DNA of 43,105 nucleotides, taken from positions 1-43,105 of the forward strand of contig JAUWNJ010000027.1 in assembly GCA_030612725.1 (NCBI GenBank). Reading direction: 5' to 3'. The notes under the pieces are model-generated. The model was not told where the DNA came from and did no database searches. It worked only from the letters and a program-made list of their open reading frames with translations. Numbering within the stretch: the stretch's first letter is position 1; every line of letters starts with the position of its first letter. The DNA comes from Planctomycetales bacterium (GTDB lineage: Bacteria; Planctomycetota; Phycisphaerae; SM23-33). The translations under genes were made by a program, and so were the position numbers. Below, piece after piece: positions 14,513-23,599 of the stretch.

Positions 14513-16300
14513 TTATTCGCGGTTTTGCTCCATGAGTTCCTGGAGCGGTCTGAACTGCTGTTCGAAAAGGTATTTATAGTATCCGCCTGCCGACAGCAGT
14601 TTAGAGTGTGCGCCTTCTTCGACAAGCCGGCCTTGCCGGAAGACGAGTATCCGGTCCGCCCCGACGACGGTCGAGAGCCTGTGGGCGATGATTATACACG
14701 TCCTGCCGACCTGGGCGCGCTCCAGGGCTTCATTGATAAGGTTCTCGCTTTCGCTGTCAAGGCTGCTGGTGGCTTCGTCGAGGATGAGGATGCGGGGATT
14801 CTGAAGTATAGTTCTTGCAAGTGAAATCCGCTGTCGCTGCCCGCCGGAAAGTGTCAATCCCCGTTCGCCGATAACCGTCTCGTACCCGTCGAGCATATTC
14901 ATAATGAATTCGTGGGCATTGGCAGCCTTGGCGGCTTCGACTATTTCGGCCTTGGTGGCGTCCTTTCGTCCATATCGGAGATTCTCGCTGACAGTACCGG
15001 AAAACAGGATCGTGTCCTGCAAAACGATGCCGATGCTCCGTCGCAGGCGGCGCAGGCGATAATCCCGCACGTCGATGCCGTCGATCATAATCGTCCCTTC
15101 GGTAACGTCGTACAGACGCGGAATAAGCGTTACAAGTGTGCTCTTTCCGGCGCCGCTTTCGCCGACGATCGCTACTCGCTCGCCGGGACAAACGCTGAAG
15201 GACAGGTCTTTCAGCACCGGCGGGCCGTCGCCATAAGCGAAGTTCACTTTCCCAAACTCGATCCCGCCCAGGCTGGGCGCGCGGTCGAGCGCGTTTGGTC
15301 GATTGCGGACTTCCGGCACGACGTTGAAGATGGTAAAGACACGCTCAATGGCGGCCATTGAGTTCTGATAGACGATGTTAATCTGACTGAGACGGCGGAT
15401 CGGCAGGTACAGCAGGGAGGCCACAGCGGTGAACTGAACCACCTGCCCAGCCGACATCGTTCCGCCAATCGCAAGAAATGCGCCCACAATCCACACAAGC
15501 ACCGCGCCAATCTCGACCAGGAATTCACTGGCGGCGCTGAGGGTGTGGTTGAGCCGCCCGCGATAGACGCTCCTGCCTTTCAGTTCCGCAGCCTGGGCTG
15601 AGAAATTACGCGACTCCGCCGGTTCCTGGGCAAAAGTCTGGACGACCGCGATACCGGCCAGTCGTTCCACCGCCGTTCCGCTCATCACCGAGGTCTGCTC
15701 CTGCACGGCGTGACTGGCTCGGCGGATGCGAGGATTAATCCTGTGATACAGAAATGCGTACACCGGAAGCACCGCCAGCACCAGCAGCGTCAGTTTCCAA
15801 CTGATCGACAGCAGCACCGCCAGCGCCACCGTTCCGCTGACGGTGTCGATGCAGACGTTGAGGATGCCACCGTTAATCATCTGCTGCGAGACGCCGATGT
15901 CGCTCATCAACCTCGACAGGATCGAACCGGTCGGGCGTGACTGGTGAAAGCCCAAGCTAAGCCTCTGGAGATGCCTCCACAGGTCCCGACGGAGGTCGAA
16001 GACCATCGCCGAGGCCACCTTCACAGTGGCAATGCCGCGCACATACACCGCCACCGACCCGACCACAGCAGAGACAACCAGCCACGCACTCAACTGCCAG
16101 AGTAACCCCTGCCTCGCCGACGCAGACAGACCACCGGCGTTGTGGATGATCTTATCGACGATCAGCCGGATGATGTACGCCGGAATTAACGGGATAGTGA
16201 ACTTGGTAATCCCCGCTGCGATTACCAACGCGATTGTCCAACGGTACGGCTTGGCATAGACCAGATAGCGTAACAGCACGCTTCTTTTTCGGGCGCCCAT
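14513..16300 (-). CDS. ABC exporter, MsbA-like (fused membrane and ATPase domains)
   Basis: A 595-residue half-transporter that acts as a homodimer. Residues about 1-320 hold six membrane helices with the coupling-helix region, and about 340-595 form the nucleotide-binding domain. Walker A is GESGAGKSTL, the signature is LSGGQRQRISLARTIL, Walker B is ILILDEATSSLD and the H-loop is IIAHRLSTV. Best matched by lipid A/glycolipid flippases of the MsbA type, in keeping with nearby LPS genes, but drug or lipid export is equally possible from sequence alone. GGAGG lies 10 nt before ATG and a promoter lies just upstream. Confidence 0.9.
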   Translation of the reverse strand: MGARKRSVLLRYLVYAKPYRWTIALVIAAGITKFTIPLIPAYIIRLIVDKIIHNAGGLSASARQGLLWQLSAWLVVSAVVGSVAVYVRGIATVKVASAMVFDLRRDLWRHLQRLSLGFHQSRPTGSILSRLMSDIGVSQQMINGGILNVCIDTVSGTVALAVLLSISWKLTLLVLAVLPVYAFLYHRINPRIRRASHAVQEQTSVMSGTAVERLAGIAVVQTFAQEPAESRNFSAQAAELKGRSVYRGRLNHTLSAASEFLVEIGAVLVWIVGAFLAIGGTMSAGQVVQFTAVASLLYLPIRRLSQINIVYQNSMAAIERVFTIFNVVPEVRNRPNALDRAPSLGGIEFGKVNFAYGDGPPVLKDLSFSVCPGERVAIVGESGAGKSTLVTLIPRLYDVTEGTIMIDGIDVRDYRLRRLRRSIGIVLQDTILFSGTVSENLRYGRKDATKAEIVEAAKAANAHEFIMNMLDGYETVIGERGLTLSGGQRQRISLARTILQNPRILILDEATSSLDSESENLINEALERAQVGRTCIIIAHRLSTVVGADRILVFRQGRLVEEGAHSKLLSAGGYYKYLFEQQFRPLQELMEQNRE

Positions 16301-16329
16301 TTCGGCTGCGCCTCCCTTCGAAGCAGCCT

Positions 16330-16359
16330 ATTATACCTCGATTATTCCGACGGACTCAA
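16330..16359 (-). promoter_or_regulatory. Sigma70-type promoter of the MsbA-like gene
   Basis: On the minus strand TTGAGT (16359-16354), an 18-nt spacer, then a perfect TATAAT (16335-16330). Start expected near 16323, about 23 nt before the coding region. Confidence 0.55.
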
Positions 16360-16415
16360 AAAATCCGCGAAAAATGGAAAAAAAACCGAAAAAAATGCAG
16401 TCTGTCCGATTTCCT

Positions 16416-17693
16416 TTATTTCTTACGGTAATCGGGTTTCTGTGTGAAGAATCGGCTTTGGCGGCGGGTCAGGCGCATACGGGCGTTAATCGCCCAGCCT
16501 GCGCCTTCAAGAATCGCACTCAAATCGCGACGACGCAACTTTAATATCGCTACAATTGTCGTCGGAAGCATCACGGCCAATATCGCAATAGCAATACCCA
16601 ATAAAATCTTCCATAGTTCAATACCGGCAAGCGTCTTGGAAATATAGGCGAACGCCGAGCCGAGGGCGGCAATGGCGACGCTTCCGCCAACGAGCAGTCC
16701 GCCGGCCAGCAGACCACGATTCGGCGCCGGTGATTGTGGTTGGGTTTGGGGCTGATCGGGCGTAATGCCGAGCTTGGTTTCGGCGGTGGTTGTCATGGCT
16801 TCGATCTTCCCCGTCAGCGCCCGCGCCAGCCTCTGAAACGGCGAGACAATCGCCTCGCCGAGACTTATCGGGTTCTCAATAATCTCGACGATCCTCGCGT
16901 CCGCTTCGACACCGGCTACATCCTCGAACATACCCCGCTTACCGACGCACAGGTTGCCCTTTCCGCCGGAGGTAACGGAAGTGGCGATTTCGTATTTTTC
17001 CCGCCCGCCGCCGGGGGCGATCTCGGCGTAAAGAACGAACATATTTCCCGTTCGGGCGATTTCGCTGTGCGCGGCGCGGTCGGCGACCTTCACGGAAAAA
17101 TTGAATCGTCGCCCGTCCATCACCAGCGTGCCCATCTCGAAGGCAGCCCGGCTGGCTGGGTCGTACAAGTGCGGGAAACTGACGAAATTATTCGCCAGCG
17201 TCAGCAGATTCACCTGGTAGAGGATGAGTTTCTCGACCAGGGCGATTCCGCCGGCTTCGCTGCCGGCGTCCGACTTGAACCGGCGGACCTGTTCGAGCGT
17301 TATTTCCCCAGCCTCCGAAAGGCCCATACCGGCAAGGGTTTTGGAGGCGGATTCATGGATTTGAGCGCCTTCGGGGCTGTCGGTATTAATCGCATCAAGA
17401 CGGAGCGTATCGGCCTCAGCCGTTACGCCGCTCGTGTCGTGAAGATTCGCCAGCAGCCAGACAATGGCGTCTTTGACCTCGAAGCACATAAGCCGGCCGT
17501 TGTTGTCGGTGTCCATTAATTTCAGGAACACCGGATCGCAGTTGATTGTCTCAATCGGCGCTCCGGTGGCGACCCAGTGCGCCTCGTCGAGTTCGAGCAC
17601 AGCCGCCAAATCCTCAGCCGAAGCAATCCGCAAATGCTGAGAGCGTCCGAACCGTTGAAAAACCATTTTGTGCGAATTTGACATATTCGGCAT
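16416..17693 (-). CDS. Membrane protein with a single EF-hand, unknown function
   Basis: A 425-residue protein I cannot assign to a function. Residues 61-72 form a canonical EF-hand loop (DTDNNGRLMCFE, with D61, D63, N65 and E72 at the calcium positions) preceded by INCDPVFLKLM. A soluble middle part follows (about 80-300), then a Pro/Gln-rich linker (PDQPQTQPQSPAPN), two hydrophobic segments near residues 335-360 and 365-390 and a very basic tail. So a cytoplasmic or periplasmic calcium-responsive domain appears tethered to the membrane at the C-terminus. It starts 3 nt after the dehydrogenase stop codon, so the two are one operon. The tail (RRQSRFFTQKPDYRKK) is strongly positive, favouring a cytoplasmic C-terminus. 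Confidence 0.7.
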   Translation of the reverse strand: MPNMSNSHKMVFQRFGRSQHLRIASAEDLAAVLELDEAHWVATGAPIETINCDPVFLKLMDTDNNGRLMCFEVKDAIVWLLANLHDTSGVTAEADTLRLDAINTDSPEGAQIHESASKTLAGMGLSEAGEITLEQVRRFKSDAGSEAGGIALVEKLILYQVNLLTLANNFVSFPHLYDPASRAAFEMGTLVMDGRRFNFSVKVADRAAHSEIARTGNMFVLYAEIAPGGGREKYEIATSVTSGGKGNLCVGKRGMFEDVAGVEADARIVEIIENPISLGEAIVSPFQRLARALTGKIEAMTTTAETKLGITPDQPQTQPQSPAPNRGLLAGGLLVGGSVAIAALGSAFAYISKTLAGIELWKILLGIAIAILAVMLPTTIVAILKLRRRDLSAILEGAGWAINARMRLTRRQSRFFTQKPDYRKK

Positions 17694-17696
17694 CCC

Positions 17697-18734
17697 CTAT
17701 TGCGGTATTATAATCTGCGCTTTGACAGACGTTTCGGGCATGTTCACAGCCCACTTGATCGCTTTGACGGAATCGGCGAAATCGAACGTGTCTGTCAGGA
17801 AGGGTTTGATGTCTATTTTCCCGCCGGCCATTAACGCCAGTGCGCGGTCGAATACATGGGCGTAACGGCGGACGTTTTCGATGGTAACTTCCTTGACCCG
17901 TGCGGTGAAGATGTCGAAACGTGGCATATGGGCCGGTATTCCGACCAGTACGACCCGCCCGCCGGGGCAGATCGGATCGAGCATGGTAACAATCGCCTTC
18001 TCGTTTCCGCTGCATTCGAAGACGATGTCGGCGCCCCAGCCATCGGTCATCTTCATTACCACGTCGGTCAGGTTGCCGTCGGTAACGTTGACCGGCGTAA
18101 TCGGTCCCAGCCCGGCTATCAGGTCGAGTTTCGCCTGCCTGACGTCTGTGATGACGACCCGGCTGCACCCGCCGGCGAGCGCCGATAAGGCCGTCATCGC
18201 GCCGATAGTCCCTGCTCCCAGCACGACCGCCAGGTCGCCGGGCTTTATCTTCGCTTGAGCGGCGGCGTGCATGCCTATAGCCAGCGGTTCGATCATTGCG
18301 CCTTCGGCGAAACTGACGTTATCGGGCAGAGTGAAGGTGTAGTCTTCCGGGTGGACGACTGTCGGGCGAAGGCAGCCATGGGTCGGCGGGGTCGCCCAGA
18401 ATCGCATCGTCGGGTCGAGATTGTACTTGCCCAGGCGCGAGGCCTTGCTGGTCGGATCGGGCACTCCGGGTTCCATGCAGACGCGGTCGCCGACCTTGAG
18501 GTGTTTGACTTCCGGGCCGGTTTCAATGACCGTTCCTGCCGCCTCGTGGCCGAGGACCATCGGAGTTTCGACCACCGCCTGTCCCATCCTGCCGTGCTGA
18601 TAATAATGCAAGTCGCTGCTGCAGATGCCGACCGTGTGTATCTGTATCCGCACGTCCCGCAGGCCCAGGGGTTCGTCTATCTCAATCTCGCGGAGATTCA
18701 GTTTCAGGTCCGGTTCCAGAACCAATGCCTTCAT
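17697..18734 (-). CDS. Zn-dependent medium-chain dehydrogenase, sorbitol/xylitol dehydrogenase-like
   Basis: A 345-residue MDR enzyme that probably oxidises a polyol with NAD. Catalytic zinc ligands are expected at C38 ([10 protein letters not shown]), H63/E64 (GHEAAG) and E149 (IEPLAIG), and the nucleotide-binding loop is [11 protein letters not shown]. The segment that holds four structural-zinc cysteines in most relatives (between MEPGVP and KYNL, about residues 91-106) reads [10 protein letters not shown] with none left, so the structural zinc site is lost, as also happens in animal sorbitol dehydrogenases. The substrate is unproven. It is co-transcribed with the EF-hand protein. Confidence 0.88.
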   Translation of the reverse strand: MKALVLEPDLKLNLREIEIDEPLGLRDVRIQIHTVGICSSDLHYYQHGRMGQAVVETPMVLGHEAAGTVIETGPEVKHLKVGDRVCMEPGVPDPTSKASRLGKYNLDPTMRFWATPPTHGCLRPTVVHPEDYTFTLPDNVSFAEGAMIEPLAIGMHAAAQAKIKPGDLAVVLGAGTIGAMTALSALAGGCSRVVITDVRQAKLDLIAGLGPITPVNVTDGNLTDVVMKMTDGWGADIVFECSGNEKAIVTMLDPICPGGRVVLVGIPAHMPRFDIFTARVKEVTIENVRRYAHVFDRALALMAGGKIDIKPFLTDTFDFADSVKAIKWAVNMPETSVKAQIIIPQ

Positions 18735-18774
18735 TACGCAACTCCTTCTCGCCCATACCTTATATAAGCCGCGA

Positions 18775-18840
18775 ACGACGCGAACAAGACGAAATAGTCC
18801 ACGAATTTCACAAATTACACGAATTTTTCTAAAAAAAACG
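18775..18840. repeat. Short-period AT-rich repeat (CACGAATT units)
   Basis: The gap between the dehydrogenase and the carbonic-anhydrase-like gene contains CGCGAACGACGCGAACAAG followed by CCACGAATTTCACAAATTAC and CACGAATTTTT, i.e. loosely repeated GCGAAC and CACGAATT units. No gene is visible. Confidence 0.5.
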
Positions 18841-18872
18841 GAAATGCGGGATAGATTTAGCGAGCGGGCAAA

Positions 18873-18896
18873 GCCGACGGATTGCTATCCGTCGGT
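18873..18896 (-). terminator. Hairpin with arms CCGACGGAT/ATCCGTCGG
   Basis: GCCGACGGATTGCTATCCGTCGGT folds into a stem of about 9-10 bp. It lies 26 nt past the stop codon of the minus-strand carbonic-anhydrase-like gene and is followed on that strand by CTTTGCC, a weak T-tract. Nearly the same sequence forms the 30-nt palindrome at 25769-25798. Confidence 0.6.
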
Positions 18897-18921
18897 TCTG
18901 AAGTTACCACTGTTGCAGATT

Positions 18922-19296
18922 TTAAGACATTTCGCTTACTTTCCAGTCTTCATCGACCCATAGTGCGATAATTTCTGTGTCGCCGAAATGTTCCTTCAGA
19001 AATGCGACGGCTGTGCGGGTTTGCGAATCCTGTTCGTCCTTACCGGCTGGGTTTCCGGCGCAATCGTAATGTCCCACCATGGCGATACCCTTCGAGCCAT
19101 GCTTGTGAACCGAAATGCCCACGCGGTGCAGTATGGACTCGATGGTATTCTTCTCTGCCTGTTCGGAGAGGATGCGGTTAGGCCCCGGCTCGGTGACGGC
19201 GTCCACGTACTCGGCGCCGAAGCGCTTCTGGAGGAAATGGATCACCGGAAGTTGCACTCTTCCGTCCATGCAATTAATGGCTGTGCAGAAACTCAT
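18922..19296 (-). CDS. Small carbonic-anhydrase-like protein
   Basis: A 124-residue protein. It carries the beta-carbonic anhydrase metal-site pattern in short form: CMDGR at residues 9-13 (CxDxR) and GHYDC at 75-79 (HxxC), which together give two Cys, one His and the Asp/Arg dyad expected around zinc. At 124 residues it is much shorter than true beta-carbonic anhydrases (about 200), like the compact putative carbonic anhydrases of environmental bacteria. Activity is therefore likely but untested. ATG 19296 is preceded by AAAGG; the upstream in-frame start at 19359 lacks support. The CDS is followed by a hairpin terminator. Confidence 0.72.
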   Translation of the reverse strand: MSFCTAINCMDGRVQLPVIHFLQKRFGAEYVDAVTEPGPNRILSEQAEKNTIESILHRVGISVHKHGSKGIAMVGHYDCAGNPAGKDEQDSQTRTAVAFLKEHFGDTEIIALWVDEDWKVSEMS

Positions 19297-19375
19297 TGAA
19301 TTACCTTTCGACATAGTAGACTGGGCCGGTAGGTCGAAGATACGCCGTGGCGTGCCCACCTTTTCTTACTGACAA

Positions 19376-20626
19376 TCATGGTTTTTTTATTTTCGGAGGT
19401 TTGGTTTTGGCGGGTCGGCTTGTGGTTTTTTTGTCTTTGGCGTCTTTGGCGTCTTTGGCTTTACCCGGCAGGACGATCTCAGCCATGTATGCGCCGGGCT
19501 TGCCGAGGGTCTTTTTTACATAGATGACGTATTTGCCCTGTGCGGTGATGACTCTTTTGAAATTATCGCACAGCGGCCAGGACTTGCCCGTCGCGGCATC
19601 GTGGAGGATATACCCTTTCGGCGTCATCACGCCCTTTAGAGGTTTTCCCAGGACCATAGTGGTCTTTCCAGGCCCGGGTCCGATGGGGATGGCGCTGTCA
19701 ACAATACCGCCCTCCTTATTGGTCTTACGGTCCCAGATACGGGTAATGGGTTTTGTCTTGGGGTTGTCGGGTCCACCGGCTGCATCATCCTTCATGTCCA
19801 CGTAATACAGGTATCGTCCGTCGCCGGTCCACTGCGGGTTATAGTCATCCAGTTTGGTATTCTTCTCATGCGTTGGTAGTTTGGCAATCTGCTTGTCGGC
19901 TTTGAGGTCGTAAAGGACAAGATTTTCTCGCCGGCCTGCATTGCGATCAGGCGGCAGGAGGAGCGACAGAACGTCGGCGGCTGGACAGACGCCTCGTGGC
20001 AGCCCCCATATGTGGTGCACTTTCGGGCTGGCTTTCTCCGTACGCATAGTAATAAGTTTGCCCGTCCGTGCTTGTTTGTCGGCGGCGATTATAATAAACC
20101 CCTTGCCGGTGCGGTCGAAGGTGGGGATTATAATATCGTCCTGCATAGAGAGGTCTTTTGTTTTTCCGGAGGCTATGTCGTACACGACGGGTTTCATCTT
20201 CTCTTGGCGGTGGTCGTGTCGGCCGTCGCCGTTTGCGTCGATGCCTACGCCGAGGACGATTCTTTTACCGGTTGTGTCGAAGACGTTCATCGACAGCATT
20301 ATTACAGCGATCTCGCCGTTGCGGTATGCCGGTATGGGCAGCGTCTTGTCCTTGCCGGAGGCGATGTTTCGCAGGACGATCCGGTAGATACGCCGCTGCC
20401 GGTTTTCTTCGGGGTCGTTGACCTTCTCCCAGCGGATGTACAGCAGGTGTTTGCCGTCCGGGCTGAGCCGCATCGAATTGATGCCCTGGTTTTCGCTGAT
20501 CTTCCAGTTCTCGTTGTCGGGGAGAATCTGTTTTTCGTTGACGAGTTTAGGCCCGTCGGCTGCGGTTGCGGTTGACAATACCAGCATCAGCACGCCCAGA
20601 AATGTCAGCAAAATCGCATGTTTCAT
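19376..20626 (-). CDS. Secreted beta-propeller-like protein with basic Lys/Ala/Asp tail
   Basis: A 416-residue protein. ATG 20626 has AAAGGA 6 nt upstream and starts a signal peptide (MKHAILLTFLGVLMLVLSTATA). The body contains repeated blade-like units: MRLSPDGKHLLYIRWE, IPTFDRTGKGFIIIAADK, NPQWTGDGRYLYYVDMK, AQGKYVIYVKK, characteristic of TolB/PD40-type propellers. DANGDGRHD in one blade could bind calcium. The C-terminus is low complexity (KDAKDAKDAKDKK, then a Lys/Pro-rich stretch), coded by tandem GTCTTTGGC-type nonamers on the plus strand. The function is unknown; a periplasmic scaffold is plausible. Confidence 0.72.
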   Translation of the reverse strand: MKHAILLTFLGVLMLVLSTATAADGPKLVNEKQILPDNENWKISENQGINSMRLSPDGKHLLYIRWEKVNDPEENRQRRIYRIVLRNIASGKDKTLPIPAYRNGEIAVIMLSMNVFDTTGKRIVLGVGIDANGDGRHDHRQEKMKPVVYDIASGKTKDLSMQDDIIIPTFDRTGKGFIIIAADKQARTGKLITMRTEKASPKVHHIWGLPRGVCPAADVLSLLLPPDRNAGRRENLVLYDLKADKQIAKLPTHEKNTKLDDYNPQWTGDGRYLYYVDMKDDAAGGPDNPKTKPITRIWDRKTNKEGGIVDSAIPIGPGPGKTTMVLGKPLKGVMTPKGYILHDAATGKSWPLCDNFKRVITAQGKYVIYVKKTLGKPGAYMAEIVLPGKAKDAKDAKDKKTTSRPAKTKPPKIKKP

Positions 20627-20651
20627 CGAGTTTCCTTTTCTAACCAACCAA

Positions 20652-21971
20652 TCAACCACCGAACGCTTCGTTATACCACGCGAGCATCTCGTCGTCGCTG
20701 ATGGCGGTGGTTCTTCCGGCTTCGTATTCGGTATCGACGCGGTCGCGTATTGCCAGCAGGCGCGAGTCGTCCTTGGCGACGTCCAGGTCGAAATGCTGTT
20801 CGATCCAGTGTTTTATCCCAGCCGCTCCGCTTTTGTCGGTGATAGCGACGCTGGCGGGGCGACCGAGGAGTTTCTGCGTGTCGAAGCAGTTATAAATCTC
20901 TTCGCTCTTGAGCAGTCCGTCGGCGTGGATACCCGCGCGGGTAACATTGAAGTCGCGTCCGACAAGCGGGTAGTTGTGCGGGAGAGCGTCGCCGATCTCG
21001 TTGGTGAAGTATTCGGCGATCTCGGTGATGACGGCGTAATCGACGCCGGGGGTATGTTCGCCGTTGAACTGGGCGGCCTCGATTACCATCGCCTCGACGG
21101 GTGTGTTTCCGGTTCGCTCCCCGGTCCCCAGCAGTGCGCCGTTGCACCCGGCACAGCCATAGAGCCAGGCCGTTATGGGATTGACGACGACCTTGTGGAA
21201 GTCATTATGCCCGTGCCATTCCATCAGTTCGCCCGGCACACCGGCGTCGTGAATCAGTCCGTGAATGAGTTTCGGTACGCTTCGTGGCAGGGCGGCTTCG
21301 GACCAGGGCACGCCGAAACCGAGCGTATCGCACAGGCGGATTTTCACGTCCCTGCCGTACTGCTCGCGCAGTTTCATCAACTCGACGGCGAATGGAACGA
21401 CGAATCCGTAAAAGTCCGCCCGCGTGATGTCCTCGAAGTGGCATCGCGGCGTGATTCCGGCGTCGAGAGCGGCCTGGACGATGTCCAGGTAAATTTCCAT
21501 CGCCTGCTTACGGTTTTTTTTGAGTTTCAGGAAGATATGATAATCGCTGCACGAGACCAGGATTCCCGTCTCGGCGAGCCCCATGTCTTTTACGAGTTTG
21601 AAATCGCTTTTGACTGCCCGTATCCATCCGGTAACCTGCGGAAACTCGAATCCGAGTTCGCGGCACTTATCAACGGCCTGGCGGTCACGTTTGGAGTAGA
21701 GGAAAAACTCGCTTGCCTGGATGAGTCCGCTTCCGCCGTCGAGTTTGTGCATCAGCGTAAATATATCGACGATCTGCTGGGCCGTGTACGGCGGTCTCGC
21801 TTGTTGGCCGTCGCGGAAGGTCGTGTCCGTTATCCAGACCTTCGGCGCACGGTTCATCGGAACGCTCTTTCCGTCGAACGGCATTCGAGGCAACTCGGTG
21901 TACGGGAAGATGTCGCGATAAAGATTCGGTTCATCAACATCCTGAAGCGGGTATTTTGCGTTATTAGACAC
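20652..21971 (-). CDS. Isopropylmalate/homocitrate synthase family enzyme; candidate Re-citrate synthase
   Basis: A 439-residue DRE-TIM-type acyltransferase. Motifs are ITDTTFRDGQQARPPY (metal and base residues), CHFEDITRAD and EWHGHNDFHK (HxH metal ligands), followed by LLGTGERTGNTPVEAMV. It lacks the C-terminal allosteric LeuA domain of classical isopropylmalate synthases (about 510 aa). From memory it is closer to the subgroup containing Re-citrate synthases of anaerobes, but that is inference, and homocitrate or isopropylmalate synthase remain alternatives. The start is GTG at 21971 with GAAGGAG at good spacing; the open frame to 22070 would begin inside the promoter. Confidence 0.78.
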   Translation of the reverse strand: MSNNAKYPLQDVDEPNLYRDIFPYTELPRMPFDGKSVPMNRAPKVWITDTTFRDGQQARPPYTAQQIVDIFTLMHKLDGGSGLIQASEFFLYSKRDRQAVDKCRELGFEFPQVTGWIRAVKSDFKLVKDMGLAETGILVSCSDYHIFLKLKKNRKQAMEIYLDIVQAALDAGITPRCHFEDITRADFYGFVVPFAVELMKLREQYGRDVKIRLCDTLGFGVPWSEAALPRSVPKLIHGLIHDAGVPGELMEWHGHNDFHKVVVNPITAWLYGCAGCNGALLGTGERTGNTPVEAMVIEAAQFNGEHTPGVDYAVITEIAEYFTNEIGDALPHNYPLVGRDFNVTRAGIHADGLLKSEEIYNCFDTQKLLGRPASVAITDKSGAAGIKHWIEQHFDLDVAKDDSRLLAIRDRVDTEYEAGRTTAISDDEMLAWYNEAFGG

Positions 21972-22041
21972 TGCGCATATCTCCTTCGGCGTTCGGGTTT
22001 CAGTTATCCAGTGGGATACATCCGGGAACTGTATCCAGAGA

Positions 22042-22070
22042 ATAATACCAGTTTTCGTAATCAAACGCAA
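22042..22070 (-). promoter_or_regulatory. Probable promoter of the citrate/isopropylmalate synthase-like gene
   Basis: On the minus strand TTGCGT (22070-22065), a 17-nt spacer, then TATTAT (22047-22042). The 5' leader of about 64 nt contains GGATACA/TGTATCC, a small inverted repeat at 22036-22014. Confidence 0.5.
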
Positions 22071-22083
22071 ATATACTAAAAGA

Positions 22084-22196
22084 TAGGGACCAGGGATTTG
22101 GGACCAGGGACTTGGGAAAAACAGAAAAAACGGAACCTAAAACAGATCAACTGATGAACTGATTTACCGATCAACCAGTCAACCAATCAACCAATT
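22084..22196. repeat. Short-period repeat block D1 (GGGACCAGGGA and AACCAGTCAACCAA units)
   Basis: Two blocks: GGGACCAGGGATTTGGGACC with a further copy at 22085-22117, and a TCAACCAGTCAACCAATCAA array at 22171-22196. The same two blocks occur in the opposite orientation at 42862-42980. No gene is visible in the 250-nt gap. Confidence 0.7.
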
Positions 22197-22228
22197 TGTT
22201 GGCGTGCCCGCTTTAGCGAGGCATGTCT

Positions 22229-23548
22229 TTATACTACATGCGCCGGTTCGCCGGGTTCGGTGATGAAAAACTCCGCCCGTTTCGCCGATTCGGGAAAATG
22301 TTTCGTATATGTTTGTTCCCACGCAGCGCGGAATTCCTCGGCCTTGTCTTTGCTAATCATCGCCCAGACGCTCCCGCCGAAGCCTGCCCCGAAATAGGAG
22401 GCTGCGATTGCGCCGAGTTTCCGAGCGGACTGCTGGAGGAAATCCGTTTCCGGGACGAGGTTCTTCAGCCCCTTCCGCGCGCCTGCATGTGAGGCATCGA
22501 CAAGTTCGCCGATAGCCTCGATGTTCCCTGAAACCAGAGCGTCGCCGACGGCGGGGATAATCTGCTGGTCCTCACGGTAGAACTGCTCGAAGCGTCCTTG
22601 CAAATCCAGGCCGGCGTCTTCGTCGGTTGTGCCCCGGTCAATAGCGTCCATTGCGCCGGAAAACCCGTCTTCTCCGGCATGAACGGATACATCGCGGAGG
22701 TTTTTGCACTGTGTATTGGCTGAGCGGTTGTAGGCTTCAGCGGCTTTTCGTGCACGGATTGAGGCGCGGTTGTATTTCTCCAGGGCCTGTCCTGTTTTGA
22801 CGGCTTCGACGCCGGAGGAGGCGATTACCATTTCCATTTCGGAAGGGAAGCCGATATCGCGTTCGAACAGAGACGGGGCGAACGAGAACTGCGAAAGCGT
22901 ATTCGGTTTGCAGCAGAGCATTGAGGTGTGGTCTTCGCTTCCGCCGAATGTTCCCACACCGGTCTGTCCGGTGAGCGTTCCGAACGTGCCGCCCATTTCC
23001 ACGCAGCTGATGTAGCCTGCCAGTTCGATGTTCGAGTGTATGTTATGACGGTAAATTTCCGTCTCGGCCAGATGGTTGATTTCGGCCAGGCCCAGGAAGA
23101 CCGCGACAATCAGTGCGCTTGACGAACTCATCCCGGCTGCGATTGGCAGGTCGGAGACAAACGCGATGTCAGCGCCGCGAAGGTCGCCGAAGTTGGATGC
23201 CAGGCGGCGCCCGACCGTCGAGACGTGATTGACCCAGTGTCCCGCTTCGTGCGGCGGGGTCTGTCCGTAGGCGAATTCCTGAATGTCGTCGAACGCCGGG
23301 CCTGCGGTGATGCGGATAATGTTGTCGTCGCGCCCGGCTGCGACAAGGCGGAAGCCCTTGGCAACCGCCATCAGCAGGCTCCGCCCGCCGGCGTAGTCTG
23401 TGTGCTTTCCGAGGACCTCGACCCGTCCCGGAACGAAAGCGCCGACGGCATCGGCGTTCCGCGATACGCCGAACCGTTCAGTCAGCACAGCGGCGGCTGA
23501 AGGCATCAATGAGTCTTTGCTGTTGATGAGATCATTCAGGCAGGTCAT
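22229..23548 (-). CDS. Galactokinase-like GHMP kinase
   Basis: About 439 residues. It has all three GHMP motifs: VPGRVEVLGKHTDYAGG (40-55), the ATP loop LPIAAGMSSSSALIVAVFLG, and GAGFGGSVWAMI near the C-terminus. GGSEDHTSMLC carries the presumed catalytic Asp. In classical galactokinases the first motif reads GEHTDY; here Glu is Lys48, and this Glu contacts the sugar, so substrate preference may differ from galactose. It probably makes a sugar-1-phosphate for the neighbouring nucleotidyltransferase. I chose ATG 23548 over an upstream TTG at 23560. No strong Shine-Dalgarno sequence is visible. Confidence 0.85.
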   Translation of the reverse strand: MTCLNDLINSKDSLMPSAAAVLTERFGVSRNADAVGAFVPGRVEVLGKHTDYAGGRSLLMAVAKGFRLVAAGRDDNIIRITAGPAFDDIQEFAYGQTPPHEAGHWVNHVSTVGRRLASNFGDLRGADIAFVSDLPIAAGMSSSSALIVAVFLGLAEINHLAETEIYRHNIHSNIELAGYISCVEMGGTFGTLTGQTGVGTFGGSEDHTSMLCCKPNTLSQFSFAPSLFERDIGFPSEMEMVIASSGVEAVKTGQALEKYNRASIRARKAAEAYNRSANTQCKNLRDVSVHAGEDGFSGAMDAIDRGTTDEDAGLDLQGRFEQFYREDQQIIPAVGDALVSGNIEAIGELVDASHAGARKGLKNLVPETDFLQQSARKLGAIAASYFGAGFGGSVWAMISKDKAEEFRAAWEQTYTKHFPESAKRAEFFITEPGEPAHVV

Positions 23549-23599
23549 AACTTGTCTCAAGATTTTTTATTTTCATTCATATGTCCGGACAATGAAGTT

